A stretch of 64,000 nucleotides of DNA from Opitutia bacterium (GTDB lineage: Bacteria > Verrucomicrobiota > Verrucomicrobiia > Opitutales > Opitutaceae), in the NCBI GenBank assembly GCA_016217545.1, contig JACRHT010000016.1, forward strand, positions 434,001 through 498,000, read 5' to 3'. Under the pieces are notes generated by a model. That model saw nothing but the letters and a program-made list of their open reading frames with translations. It did not search any database and was not told the origin of the DNA. Below, in pieces: positions 1-9,127 of this stretch (the first letter of the stretch is position 1; every line of letters begins with the position of its first letter). Both the position numbers and the translations under genes were made by a program.

Positions 1-561
1 CTCGCGCAGGAAACGCCAGAGCACGAGCGCGAGCACGATGCCCGCGCCGCCGAAGAAATAGAACCCGACGCGCCAGCCCATCTCCTCCGCGAACCACGCG
101 CCGAGCCAACTGCCGCCGATCGTGCCGGCATAGACGCTCGATTGGTGAAACGACATCGCACGCGACCGCGTCGTGCGATCGTGGTAGTCGCTCACGAGAG
201 ACATCGTCGCCGGGAAATAGAAGGTCTCGCCGAAGCCCTCGAGCGCACGCACGGTGACGAATTGCCAGAACTGCGTGCACGCGCCCGTGAACACCGTCAC
301 GCCGCTCCAGAAGACGCAACCGCCGAGAATGAGCATCTTGCGCGACACGCGATCGGCGATCAGCCCCGCCAGCGGCGCGCCCGCCGCGTAGACCCATGCG
401 AACGCCGAGCCGATGATGCCGAGTTGCACGGCGTCGAAGCCGAACTCTGATTTCAGTCGCGGAAAAACCGAGAAGATCGCCTGCCGGTCCGCGTAGTTGA
501 AGAAGCAGACGAACCACAGCATGCCCACGACCGCCCACTTGTAGTTACGGTGCGCGGGCAT
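1..561 (-). CDS. MFS transporter, N-terminal part (cut by window edge)
   Basis: The first 187 residues of a major facilitator superfamily permease are visible; the rest lies beyond base 1. The protein opens with a hydrophobic helix (WAVVGMLWFVCFFNYADRQ), followed by the MFS loop 2-3 signature around GAPLAGLIADRVSRKMLIL. This resembles the anion:cation symporter (hexuronate/glucarate) branch, where NYxDR in helix 1 is typical. It starts 4 nt after the stop of the GH43-like gene and ends a leftward hydrolase operon, so it probably imports the released monosaccharide or uronate. Substrate is inferred from context only. Confidence 0.85.
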   Translation of the reverse strand, partial: MPAHRNYKWAVVGMLWFVCFFNYADRQAIFSVFPRLKSEFGFDAVQLGIIGSAFAWVYAAGAPLAGLIADRVSRKMLILGGCVFWSGVTVFTGACTQFWQFVTVRALEGFGETFYFPATMSLVSDYHDRTTRSRAMSFHQSSVYAGTIGGSWLGAWFAEEMGWRVGFYFFGGAGIVLALVLWRFLRE

Positions 562-565
562 GACG

Positions 566-1630
566 TCAGCGTTGCTGCGGTTGCGCCGCAGGCCAGGCCG
601 CGAGCAACTGCTCCATCTCGGCGCGCGAGACCGCGACGATGCAGCCGTGGCGCGCGTGCGCCGGCAGCTTGATCCGGTCGCTCACGTCCTCCCAATGCCG
701 CAAGTCCCGCGAGCGCACCATGCCGATCGCGTCGAGCCGATGCTTGTCGAAATAGACGCGATATTCGCCCCCGACCTTGATCGCAGTCGGGCCTTCGGCC
801 CAAAAGTCGCCGGTGAGCGCAGGCGAAGCCTCGCCCCACGGGCCCTCGGCGCTCTCGCCGCGAATCAGCCGGATGTTCTTTTCCGTCTTCGGCTGCACCG
901 TCTCGTTCTTCACGAACATCAGCCAGCGCCCGTCGTCGTCGCGCAGCAGGTTCGCATCGATGACATTGAAGCCGCCGTCGTAGAGCAGGCGCGTCGGCTC
1001 GAACGTCACGAAGTCCTCCGTCGTGGTCGCGTAGATGCGGTGATTGCGCTCGGGGCGCGTGTTCGAGAGTTCCGTCTCCCGAAATTTGCCGAGGATCGTG
1101 GTCGACCAGAAAATCAGGTAACGCTTCCGCGCATCGTCCCACACGATCTCCGGCGCCCAGCAGTTTTGCGCCTGCGGCTCGTGCGCCATCATCGGCAGCG
1201 TTTTTTGCTCGGACCAATGGACGAGGTCGCGCGACGAGGCGTAGCCGATGTCGCGTCCCGTCCAGCCCGTCGTCCAAACGAGATGCCACGTGCCGTTCGG
1301 GCCGCGGTAGAGGCACGGATCGCGCATCAGTTTCTTCTCGCCGGCCGTCGGCGTGATCAGCGCCTGGCCGCCGTTGAGCATCTCGAACGCATAGCCATCG
1401 CGGCTCCACGCGAGCCGGAAACCCTCCGCCTCCTTGTCGTGGTAGAAGTAGGCGAACAGGTAGCAGGTCTCGGGCAACGGCGCCTCGCTCGCGCGGGCAA
1501 GCGCGCCGCCAATCGCCCCCCAGACAAGCGTCATCGCGAGGCACGCGCAGCGTGCCGCGGCGATCCAGCTGGATTGCCGCGTCGCTGCGCTCCTCGCAAT
1601 GACACGCATCGAACTGATTCGGCGGCTCAT
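566..1630 (-). CDS. GH43-like five-bladed propeller glycosidase, secreted
   Basis: A 354-residue protein with the repeated RDP...G.WHLVW...RDIGYASSRDLVHW pattern of GH43/GH117-type five-bladed beta-propellers, so a retaining or inverting exo-glycosidase such as an arabinosidase or galactosidase is likely. The start ATG overlaps the stop of the upstream gene (ATGA at 1627-1630), which supports this start. Residues about 10-34 are encoded by a dispersed palindromic repeat (1530-1603); the hydrophobic stretch that follows, up to ALARA, completes a signal peptide. Substrate is not decidable from sequence; neighbours suggest pectic side chains. Confidence 0.8.
   Translation of the reverse strand: MSRRISSMRVIARSAATRQSSWIAAARCACLAMTLVWGAIGGALARASEAPLPETCYLFAYFYHDKEAEGFRLAWSRDGYAFEMLNGGQALITPTAGEKKLMRDPCLYRGPNGTWHLVWTTGWTGRDIGYASSRDLVHWSEQKTLPMMAHEPQAQNCWAPEIVWDDARKRYLIFWSTTILGKFRETELSNTRPERNHRIYATTTEDFVTFEPTRLLYDGGFNVIDANLLRDDDGRWLMFVKNETVQPKTEKNIRLIRGESAEGPWGEASPALTGDFWAEGPTAIKVGGEYRVYFDKHRLDAIGMVRSRDLRHWEDVSDRIKLPAHARHGCIVAVSRAEMEQLLAAWPAAQPQQR
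1530..1603. repeat. dispersed palindromic repeat, GTCATCGCGAGG type
   Basis: Inverted element beginning GTCATCGCGAGG and ending CCTCGCAATGAC with complementary GC-rich arms. A partial copy lies at 31611-31648. Here it is inside the leader of the GH43-like gene and is translated. Repeats giving the peptide VIARSAATRQS are familiar from many bacterial genomes. Confidence 0.85.
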
Positions 1631-3237
1631 GATCCCGCGAGCAACAGTTCGAGTTTCACGGGCTGGCCGTCCGCGCCGATGCGGCGGACGCGCACCGCCA
1701 TGCCGGGCTTGCCCGGTAACGGCACCTTGCGGCCCTGCACATCAACGAAGTGGTAGTTGTCGAGCTTCTTGGTCACGAACTCGCCCTCGACCGGCGTGAC
1801 GGTCATGGCCCAGGTGTCGATGACTTCGACGACGTAGCGTTGACCGTCGGCCACGCCGTTCTTGTAGAGCTTGAATTCCCACTCCGTCGGCTGCGCGCGG
1901 CCGAAATACGTGAGGTAATACGTCGCCGGCACGCCGGCCGTGTTCGGGTCCTGCCACTTGTCGATCGGGTCGATGCCCGCCGCGGGGCCTTCCTCGAGCA
2001 TCTTCCGCAGGAACGCCAGCCGCGGCGCGCTTTGGCCCTTCAACGTGCCACCAAACGACGTCCACGTGTCCTCGTTCTCGAGGAAATAATCGCCGTGACC
2101 GACGTAGGTGCCGGCGACGGTGCCGCACCAGAAGCGGTGCACCATCTCCTCGCCGCTGAGCTGGCCCCAGCGATACGGACTCCGGCCTTCGTATTTCACC
2201 TCGTCGTAAACCACCGGCTTGCGCCAGACACCGCGATACATCTCGGCGCGACCGGGCTCCTCGACCGCCGCGCCGTTCTGGATGGAGGCGTGCGTGACCC
2301 AGGCCTTGTTGTTGTCGTAGAGCGCCGCGCCGTTGTGGATCGAACGCAGATGACCATAAGGATCGCACGCCTGCACCAGCGCGCCGATGCGGTCCCAATC
2401 GGCCTCGGTCTTGGTGCGGAGGAAATCGTATTCGTTGGCGAGCGACCACCAGACGTTCCGGAACGCGCCGAAGCGCGCGACGACGTAGCGGACGTAGCGC
2501 TCGTCCGCGGCGGCGTCCATCGTCTCGAAGCCCCACTTGCCATAGGGATTGAAAAGGATCACGTCGGCCTCGACGCCGAGATCGCGCAGCTGCGCGATGC
2601 GCTGCTCGTAGTGACGGAAATAGTCCGGATTGAACCGCGTGTAGTCCCAGCCGTGCGGCGGCGTGCCGGCGAACGGCCAGCGCGGCGGCGCGAACTTGCC
2701 CTGAAACGGATTCGGCTGCGGCGTGAGCAACATGCGGGCCTTGTTGAACGGCGCGGCGGCGAGCGTGCGCAGCGTCTCCTCCTGGACCGCGTCAGGCGTG
2801 TCGGTCCAGTTGTAGATCGTCGTGCCGATCTGCTTGAACGGCGTGCCATCCGCGTAGGCGAAATGGAAGGTGTTGAACACGCGCACAGGCCCGTGATTGC
2901 CCTTGGCCGGCGCCGTCGCGGTGAACGCACCGAGCTTGCCGGTCAGCGGCCAGCGATTGCTCTTCGTCTCGTAGCGCCACTCGCCGACCGCATTCGGCAT
3001 GAAGCGCACTTTGTAGACGCCTCCGCCGTCGTAGAAACCCGGCACCTCGAGCGTCGTCGCGCCGTTCGTGAACACGGCGCTTAGCCGCACGTCGACGAAT
3101 GGATTGCCGTCGTCGGGGCCTTTCAGTTCGAGTTCGAAGACGCCCCATTTTTCGGCGGTGGCGGGCGCCGCAGCGAACGAGGGCAACGCGACGGCTAGAA
3201 GGAAGAGACTCACGAAGAACGAATGGATGACTTTCAT
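1627..3237 (-). CDS. DUF5060 / apiosidase-like (DUF4038) glycoside hydrolase
   Basis: 536 residues. A signal peptide (MKVIHSFFVSLFLLAVALPS) is followed by an N-terminal beta-sandwich of DUF5060 type (W..FEL.LKGP..GNPFVDV...F...), a TIM barrel of the DUF4038/GH140 apiosidase class (GTTIYNW, WWSLANEYDF with a candidate acid/base Glu, VYDEVKYEG with a candidate nucleophile Glu) and a C-terminal DUF5605-like sandwich. GH140 enzymes remove apiose-containing chains of rhamnogalacturonan II; exact specificity here is inferred. The ATG at 3237 was chosen because the signal peptide starts there. Its stop overlaps the next gene. Confidence 0.8.
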   Translation of the reverse strand: MKVIHSFFVSLFLLAVALPSFAAAPATAEKWGVFELELKGPDDGNPFVDVRLSAVFTNGATTLEVPGFYDGGGVYKVRFMPNAVGEWRYETKSNRWPLTGKLGAFTATAPAKGNHGPVRVFNTFHFAYADGTPFKQIGTTIYNWTDTPDAVQEETLRTLAAAPFNKARMLLTPQPNPFQGKFAPPRWPFAGTPPHGWDYTRFNPDYFRHYEQRIAQLRDLGVEADVILFNPYGKWGFETMDAAADERYVRYVVARFGAFRNVWWSLANEYDFLRTKTEADWDRIGALVQACDPYGHLRSIHNGAALYDNNKAWVTHASIQNGAAVEEPGRAEMYRGVWRKPVVYDEVKYEGRSPYRWGQLSGEEMVHRFWCGTVAGTYVGHGDYFLENEDTWTSFGGTLKGQSAPRLAFLRKMLEEGPAAGIDPIDKWQDPNTAGVPATYYLTYFGRAQPTEWEFKLYKNGVADGQRYVVEVIDTWAMTVTPVEGEFVTKKLDNYHFVDVQGRKVPLPGKPGMAVRVRRIGADGQPVKLELLLAGS

Positions 3238-3301
3238 GGGACCGAAATTTTCAGACGGATCGGAAGGTGGTCGCGCGCGAAGAGTTCTTTCCAGCGCACA
3301 T

Positions 3302-5953
3302 TCACGGCTGCACGTCTCCTGCTTCCGGCAAGCCCGTGAGGATCGCTTTGCGCGGAAACTTCGCGCGATACTCCGCGGCCATCGCGGCAATCGACGCGGC
3401 GTTCGGGCGGCCGTTCTTCCACAAACGCAGGTGCTGCCGCGGCGCGAGGTCCGTGCCGCCGCGCGGCGCGAACTCCTCCCCCTTCGCCGTGCGGAACCAG
3501 TAGGTAAAATCGATCACGTCGACGATGCTCGCGCGTTTCGCGTCCGCGAGGATCGCGTCCTGCACGTCCTTGCACGCGCTGAGCGCGATCAACGGATGCC
3601 TGCCGGTCTCGGCCTCCCACTCGGCCACGACGTCGAGCCAGAACTGCATGAAATGCAGCGGCCCGCTGTTCTCCGCGCTGAGCGTATGGATCACGTTCGG
3701 CTCGTCCGCGAGATTGGCGAGGCACTGGCGAATGTAGGCGCGGTGCAGCGCGCGATACGCCGGATCGGAAAGATCGTAGAATTCGGCCGCCATTTTCACC
3801 GTGTCGCCGTCGAAGGGCGGCGGCTCGGTGAAGCGCGTGCCGTTGACGTTGTTCGTCGGACGCCACGGCGAGTCCACCCAGTGCGCACCGGCCTCGAGGA
3901 TGTTGTGCTGGAAATACATCTCGTTCACGAGCACGAGTCCCTTGTGCCGCGCGAGCGCCGCGAACTCCCGCAGCCGCGCGAAATACCACGCGTTGTATTT
4001 GGTCAGATCGTAGCGGCTCAACCCGTCCCACGCGGTGCCCTGCCCGCTGCGCGCGAACGGCTGCTCGAAAAACGGCGGCCACACGTCGCCGTCCGGCCGG
4101 CGCATGCGCTCGTGGTCCATGCGGCGGCGCTCATACCAGAGCCCGTAGTGATGCCGCAGCACGACCTGCTTCTTCTCGACCATCGCGTCGGTGAGGTCAT
4201 CGAGATCGTCGGTGAAGACCGGCCCACGCTGGCCCGGAGCGAAGCGCGTGAGGGCCGGTTTCGTCGGCTCCGCGCCGGCGTAAAGATAACCGCGCCACCA
4301 AGAGATTTCCTCCTCGCGCCCGCTCAAACGTTCACCGCCGACGGTGAGCAAGCCGTTCACCAACGCGAGCGGCTGGCCGGACGCAACTGCCCGCGGGGCC
4401 ATGCGCGCGGCGAGATCGGGCACCGCTTGCTCGAGCGCCGGTGGATTCGCCGCCGCGTATTCGCGCGGCGCAAGGGCCTGGGTGGACGCCGCGCCGAGAC
4501 GGGCAGCCAGTTGCGCGCGATACAGACTGTCGGGACGGATGAACTCGTTCACCTGGCTCCAATAGCCGTCGCCCACAAATTGTCCCCACACCCCATCGGC
4601 CCAGTTCTGCGCAGTCGGCGGCTGCCGGCAGATCACCACGGGCGCGGAGCACTGCCAGAGCATCGAGTTCGCCGCGGCCCAGCCCACGCCCTGATTCCAC
4701 GTCTCGCGGTTGTTCAGCTCGAGCGTGCCACCGTCGAGCGTGACCTTGTCGAACAGGATGCCCGAAGCCCAACTGCCCACCGATCCGCTGAAACCCGTGC
4801 TGCGCTCGGCGCGACACTCGAGAAACACGTTCGGTCCGCCCGCAAGATAGCCCACGGTGAAGTCGTTGCGCCCGTCTTCTGCGCGGCACCGCAGGAACAG
4901 CGTCTGCTCGCCGCTCGTGTGGAAGGTGTGCCGGCGATAGCCGCCCAGCTCCGAGACGGGCGCGACCGACGCGCAATCCTGCACCGTCACGCGGCGGCAG
5001 CCGGCGCCGAGGTTGAAGGTGGAGCCCGCAAAGTGCGCCGCCGTGACGTTGGCGATCCACGCATCCTCCACCTGCTCGAAGCCCACCGCTTCCCACGCGT
5101 GCTGCTCGTCGAGCGGGTTCGCGGCGTCGTAGGCCGATTCACAGCGCAGATTCTCCACGCCGATGTGACGCAACGGGCCATCCGGCTCGCGCGCAGCGAG
5201 TTTGCCGCCGCCGAACTTCGCCTCGATCGCCGTGGTGATGGGCGCGTCGACCGTGACGGCGTTGCCGTCGATCGCGACAATCGTGCGCGTCCAGCTCAGC
5301 GTCATGGCGGCGGGCTTCCACGCGAACTGCTGCCTCCCCGGCGCCACGTCCATGCCGAGCGCGTGCACCCATTCTTTCGTGGTCGGACGCGTGACGGAAA
5401 CGGTTTTGCCGACCTCGAGGCCGCGCACGTCGTCGAGGGTGAAGCGCGTCGCTCCGACCGGCACGCGGGCGTCGGTGATCCCGCGCAAGCTGCCGAAATC
5501 AGACGGTGCCGTCCCGCGCGCGGAGATCAGCGCCCGACGATCGGTTCCCGCAGCCACCAACACCGTCTTCTCGCCCGCGCCCCGCAACACCACGCCGCTC
5601 GCGCGGATTCGCAATCGGCCCTCGAGCACGAAACGCCCCTCGCTCAACAGCACCGCGCCGCGCACGCCATCGGCGTCGACGGGCAAGCCCGCGACGAAAT
5701 CCAGCGCCGTCTGCAACCGCGCCGTGTCGTCCGCGCCGCTCGGCGCGACGCGCACGCGCGCCGGCACCTGCGGCAACGCCACGCCGCCGCCCGCGTAGCC
5801 CGCCGTCGAAAAATCCGGCACGCGATCTCCCCTGGCATCGGCGACGTATTCCACCTTGCCGTTCGCCTCGCGCACGACCGGCGGCCGTTGCACGGCCAGC
5901 GCAAACGCCGGTCCCGCGAGCAACAAAACACCGAGTGAAAGTCGTAGTCTCAT
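3302..5953 (-). CDS. DUF6298-type secreted beta-helix / TIM-barrel protein
   Basis: 883 residues starting with a signal peptide (MRLRLSLGVLLLAGPAFALA). The first ~480 residues look like a right-handed parallel beta-helix (repeated short strands with Asn ladders, for example LRCESAYDAANPLDEQHAWE and NDFTVGYLAGGPNVFLECRA), as in pectate lyase folds. The remainder resembles the DUF6298 hydrolase-like region with conserved HHYGLWYERRR, NEMYFQHNI and TLSAENSGP motifs. It probably acts on a polyuronate or pectic chain. The start overlaps the stop of the upstream MGH1-like gene (ATGA, 5950-5953), indicating translational coupling. Confidence 0.75.
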   Translation of the reverse strand: MRLRLSLGVLLLAGPAFALAVQRPPVVREANGKVEYVADARGDRVPDFSTAGYAGGGVALPQVPARVRVAPSGADDTARLQTALDFVAGLPVDADGVRGAVLLSEGRFVLEGRLRIRASGVVLRGAGEKTVLVAAGTDRRALISARGTAPSDFGSLRGITDARVPVGATRFTLDDVRGLEVGKTVSVTRPTTKEWVHALGMDVAPGRQQFAWKPAAMTLSWTRTIVAIDGNAVTVDAPITTAIEAKFGGGKLAAREPDGPLRHIGVENLRCESAYDAANPLDEQHAWEAVGFEQVEDAWIANVTAAHFAGSTFNLGAGCRRVTVQDCASVAPVSELGGYRRHTFHTSGEQTLFLRCRAEDGRNDFTVGYLAGGPNVFLECRAERSTGFSGSVGSWASGILFDKVTLDGGTLELNNRETWNQGVGWAAANSMLWQCSAPVVICRQPPTAQNWADGVWGQFVGDGYWSQVNEFIRPDSLYRAQLAARLGAASTQALAPREYAAANPPALEQAVPDLAARMAPRAVASGQPLALVNGLLTVGGERLSGREEEISWWRGYLYAGAEPTKPALTRFAPGQRGPVFTDDLDDLTDAMVEKKQVVLRHHYGLWYERRRMDHERMRRPDGDVWPPFFEQPFARSGQGTAWDGLSRYDLTKYNAWYFARLREFAALARHKGLVLVNEMYFQHNILEAGAHWVDSPWRPTNNVNGTRFTEPPPFDGDTVKMAAEFYDLSDPAYRALHRAYIRQCLANLADEPNVIHTLSAENSGPLHFMQFWLDVVAEWEAETGRHPLIALSACKDVQDAILADAKRASIVDVIDFTYWFRTAKGEEFAPRGGTDLAPRQHLRLWKNGRPNAASIAAMAAEYRAKFPRKAILTGLPEAGDVQP

Positions 5954-7494
5954 GGCTGGGGCAACTGCGCGGTGATTCGGCTCAGATTTTCCGCGTGGGC
6001 GGCAAGTTTGCCATCGACGAACAGTCGGAAGCCGCGCGCCCCGAACCGGCCGCCGTCGCGATCCCATTCGATCGCGATCTCGTGCCCGTGGTAGCGCACG
6101 CCTTCGAGGCGAAACCAATCCCACGCATCCGGCGGCAACAGCGGCGCCACTTCGATCACGCTGTCCGCTCGCGGACGGAGCCCGATCACGTCGGCGATCA
6201 GCAGATCGGCGAAGGTCGAGTGGTTGTAGAAACGGCTGCGCGGATTCGCGCCCATGATCCACTCGCCCGTTTGCTCGTCGAGATACTCGCCGATGTAGGG
6301 CCGCCCGTCGTAGCGGTGGCAATGCACGTAGGTGCGAAACGCCTCGAAGTAGTCGCGCGCCGCGACGACGTCCTGCGGATACTCGCGCAACACCCGGCCG
6401 AGCGCCGTGAGCGTCTGCGACGTCGCGAACGGCCACACCGCGCCGTCCCACTCGCACGTGCGAATGCCGCGCGTCCGGAACGTCGGGTCGCGCCGCTCCG
6501 CCGTGGTGAGACCCGCCGGCGCCTTGAAGCCCTGTTCGTCGAGCAGTTGCTGCCACGCCGCCTCGTAGCCCCGCCCGCTTTCCGGCAGGCTGAAATACCA
6601 CGGAATGAAACCAATCTGCTCGCGCACCGGGATGCGTTCGAGCTGTTCGGTGCGCGACGTGAAGAAGGTTCGCTCCGGATCCCAGAGGGTATCTTGCACG
6701 AGCCGCCGCAGCTGCGCCGCTTTGGCCGCGAACTCCGCGGCAACGTCCGTTCGTCCCGCTTCCCGCGCGATCGCGGCAATGGCGGTGGCGTTGCCGAACA
6801 TGTAGCTGCTGATCGTCGGGCGGACGTTCTTCACTTTGCGCCCGCCGCTGATGGATTCCTCCATCGCGTCGCGCACGTCGTATTGCCAGAAAAGCCCGTC
6901 GGCGCGCCCGTTCTCCTTTTCCCAGGCGCGGTAGTCCGCGACGAGATCGTCGAGCAACGCCGTCGCGCCCTTCATGTCGCCGGTCGCGAGCGCGCGCTGC
7001 CAGACGGCGAACGCCAGCCACTGCGAATATTTGTGCAGGTGCGGCTGCGGGCGGCCGCTGTCGCCGCGCAGCCAGTAGAGCAGGTAGTCGTCGGCGAACG
7101 CCTGATCGCGCATCCACCGCAACTCCATCAGGTGATGCCCGAGCGCGCTGCTGATCGGCCGCGGCTTCGTGATGAACTCCGTGAACACCCAGCGCCCGCT
7201 CGTCGCGTCGCGTTTCAGGTGCTTGCGCAGCGACCACCAGCGGAACCAATAGATCTCCTCGACCTCCGCGTTGGAACACGTGAACGACGGCACGTTCGCC
7301 CGCAGCCACGCGGCCGCCTCGGCATTCGGCACGGCGTTGACCACGCTCTCGTCCTCCATCGCGTTGAACCGGACCACATGCGCCGCGATCGCGTCATCGC
7401 CGGCCGCCCGCGCGCCCAACCACCGCACGGCGCAAAGCGCGACGAGCAAAGGGAGGCGGGGTGACAGCGAGGGGAACACAGCGGGGAACGACAC
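5950..7494 (-). CDS. MGH1-like alpha/alpha-barrel glycosidase, secreted
   Basis: About 514 residues of an (alpha/alpha)6-barrel hydrolase of the MGH1/GH63-like class: EIYWFRWWSLRKHLKR near the N terminus, YDVRDAMEESISGGR, RTFFTSRTEQLERI, CEWDGAVWPFATSQTLTAL and NHSTFADLLIADVIGLRPR are characteristic stretches with candidate catalytic acids. First gene of the leftward operon. The start is uncertain: the frame stays open to 7749, but the upstream part looks noncoding; GTG codons at 7494 and 7479 precede a plausible signal peptide (SPRLPLLVALCAVRWLGARA), so 7494 was taken. Confidence 0.75.
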   Translation of the reverse strand: MSFPAVFPSLSPRLPLLVALCAVRWLGARAAGDDAIAAHVVRFNAMEDESVVNAVPNAEAAAWLRANVPSFTCSNAEVEEIYWFRWWSLRKHLKRDATSGRWVFTEFITKPRPISSALGHHLMELRWMRDQAFADDYLLYWLRGDSGRPQPHLHKYSQWLAFAVWQRALATGDMKGATALLDDLVADYRAWEKENGRADGLFWQYDVRDAMEESISGGRKVKNVRPTISSYMFGNATAIAAIAREAGRTDVAAEFAAKAAQLRRLVQDTLWDPERTFFTSRTEQLERIPVREQIGFIPWYFSLPESGRGYEAAWQQLLDEQGFKAPAGLTTAERRDPTFRTRGIRTCEWDGAVWPFATSQTLTALGRVLREYPQDVVAARDYFEAFRTYVHCHRYDGRPYIGEYLDEQTGEWIMGANPRSRFYNHSTFADLLIADVIGLRPRADSVIEVAPLLPPDAWDWFRLEGVRYHGHEIAIEWDRDGGRFGARGFRLFVDGKLAAHAENLSRITAQLPQP

Positions 7495-7966
7495 CGGAAA
7501 AGACGCGCGGACGAGCGTCTCGATTTCGCCCGCGATGTCCAGACAGGTGCCACCCGGCCTCAAGGCCGGAATCTGAACGCACCATCGTAGCGAAACCCCT
7601 CCCGAATTACTCCCGGCGGCAGGAATATTTCTTTCGGAATCATAATGCACCCCAGCGAACCCATCCCGACCTCGATTTGCCCCATTGCCCGATGCCACCT
7701 TTCCGAATCCCGGCCTGCCAGCGACTAACGAAACCACGCGCTCCGCCACGCCGCGCGACGTCGGGCAAAGCCGGCGCGCGCGTCACTATTTTTCCACTCG
7801 GGAAGCCGCCGCGTTCCGCCGTTGCCATCGCAATTTTCGCAGTCACTGGATATCCGCGCCCGCTTCTCGCCACGAGTCGGGTCCGTCTGCTCATGAGTTG
7901 TTCCCACCCCTCTCGCTCCGCTTCCGCCGGCCCGCTGCGCGCCGTGCGGTCCGCCCGGCGCACCGC
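7495..7966. promoter_or_regulatory. divergent intergenic region between two operons
   Basis: About 470 bases separate the leftward hydrolase operon from the rightward acid-sugar operon. It contains the least GC-rich patch of the neighbourhood (about 7600-7660) and so probably both promoters. I see no convincing -35/-10 pair, operator palindrome or riboswitch. Confidence 0.4.
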
Positions 7967-9127
7967 ATGAACAACGCCCGGCCCATCACCCTGCTCCAGC
8001 CGGGTCGCATCGCTTTCGGCGCCGGCTGCGTCGCGAACGCCGCGCTCGAGTTCTCCCGCGGACAGCATTGCCGCGCCGTCGTGGTGACCACCGCCGCCCT
8101 CGCCGCCGCGGCCGAGTCGCTGGCGCGGACGTTGCGCGACGCCGACATCGCCACCGAGATTCTCGTCGAACCGGCGGCCGAACCCACCGTCGCCAGCTGC
8201 GAGGATCTGCGCCGCCGCACCCGCGCCGCGCAACCCGACGTCGTTTACGCCCTCGGCGGCGGCAGCGTGCTCGACGTCGCCAAGCTCGCCGCCGCGCTGC
8301 ACGACCGGAGCGAGCCGGTGGCGCAATTCTTCGGCAGCGGACTGGTTCCGCCCCGTCGCACCGCTCTGGCCTGCCTGCCCACCACCGCCGGCACCGGCAG
8401 CGAGGTCTCGCCCAACGCTCTCCTCCTCGACGAAGCCGCGCAGGCGAAGAAGGCCGTCATCAGTCCGGTCCTCGTGCCCGACATCGCCATCGTCGATCCC
8501 GAGCTGATGCGCACGCTGCCTCCCGCGCTCACCGCGACGACCGGCATCGACGCGCTCGCGCACTGCCTCGAAGCCTACGCGAATCTCTCCGCGCATCCGG
8601 TCGTCGACCACTATGCGCTGGAAGGCGTGCGCCTGATCGCGGCCCATCTCCCGCGCGCCGTCGTCGACGGCCACGACATGGCCGCGCGCTCCGCGGTCGC
8701 GCTCGGCAGTCTCTACGGCGGCCTCTGCCTCGGCCCGGTGAACACCAACGGTGTGCACGCCCTCGCCTACCCGCTCGGCGGCGAACATCACCTGCCGCAC
8801 GGCCTTTCGATTGCGCTCATGTTGCCGCACGTCGTCGCCTTCAATTGCGCCGCCTTGCCCGAGCGCCACGCGGCGCTCGCGCGCGCGCTGGGCGCCCCCG
8901 AGAGCGACGACGCGCAGCAAACCGCCGCCGAATTGCCGGCGCGCCTCCGGTCGCTGCTCGCCGCGTGCCGCATCCCGATGGGACTCCAACATCACGATAT
9001 TCCCCGCCACCGGCTCACGCATCTCGCGGAGGCCGGGTTGCTCGTCACCCGCCTGCTGAAGAACAACCCGCGCCCCGTCTCACGCGGCGACGCCATCGCC
9101 ATCTACGAAGCCGCCTACAGCGCATGA
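7967..9127 (+). CDS. iron-containing alcohol dehydrogenase (group III)
   Basis: 386 residues, the usual length for the group III Fe-ADH family. The nucleotide-binding GGGSVLD motif is present, and the four metal ligands can be read as D195 and H199 (GIDALAHCLEAY), H264 and H278 (HALAYPLGGEHHLPHG). Such enzymes reduce short aldehydes (lactaldehyde, glycolaldehyde) or oxidise the alcohols with NAD(P). The stop overlaps the DapA-family gene (ATGA). As the first gene of an acid-sugar operon it most likely reduces the aldehyde released by the aldolase encoded next; that assignment is an inference. Confidence 0.9.
   Translation: MNNARPITLLQPGRIAFGAGCVANAALEFSRGQHCRAVVVTTAALAAAAESLARTLRDADIATEILVEPAAEPTVASCEDLRRRTRAAQPDVVYALGGGSVLDVAKLAAALHDRSEPVAQFFGSGLVPPRRTALACLPTTAGTGSEVSPNALLLDEAAQAKKAVISPVLVPDIAIVDPELMRTLPPALTATTGIDALAHCLEAYANLSAHPVVDHYALEGVRLIAAHLPRAVVDGHDMAARSAVALGSLYGGLCLGPVNTNGVHALAYPLGGEHHLPHGLSIALMLPHVVAFNCAALPERHAALARALGAPESDDAQQTAAELPARLRSLLAACRIPMGLQHHDIPRHRLTHLAEAGLLVTRLLKNNPRPVSRGDAIAIYEAAYSA

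Noticed and set aside
3068-5938. 956-codon plus-strand frame opposite the DUF5060 and DUF6298 genes
   Set aside because: Composition is Arg/His/Val-rich without domains; the minus strand has recognised enzymes with start/stop overlaps.
5954-7309. Single 1335-codon gene joining MGH1-like region and DUF6298 protein
   Set aside because: The upper part is an out-of-frame shadow of the MGH1-like gene; the ATG at 5953 with a signal peptide and ATGA overlap marks the real start.
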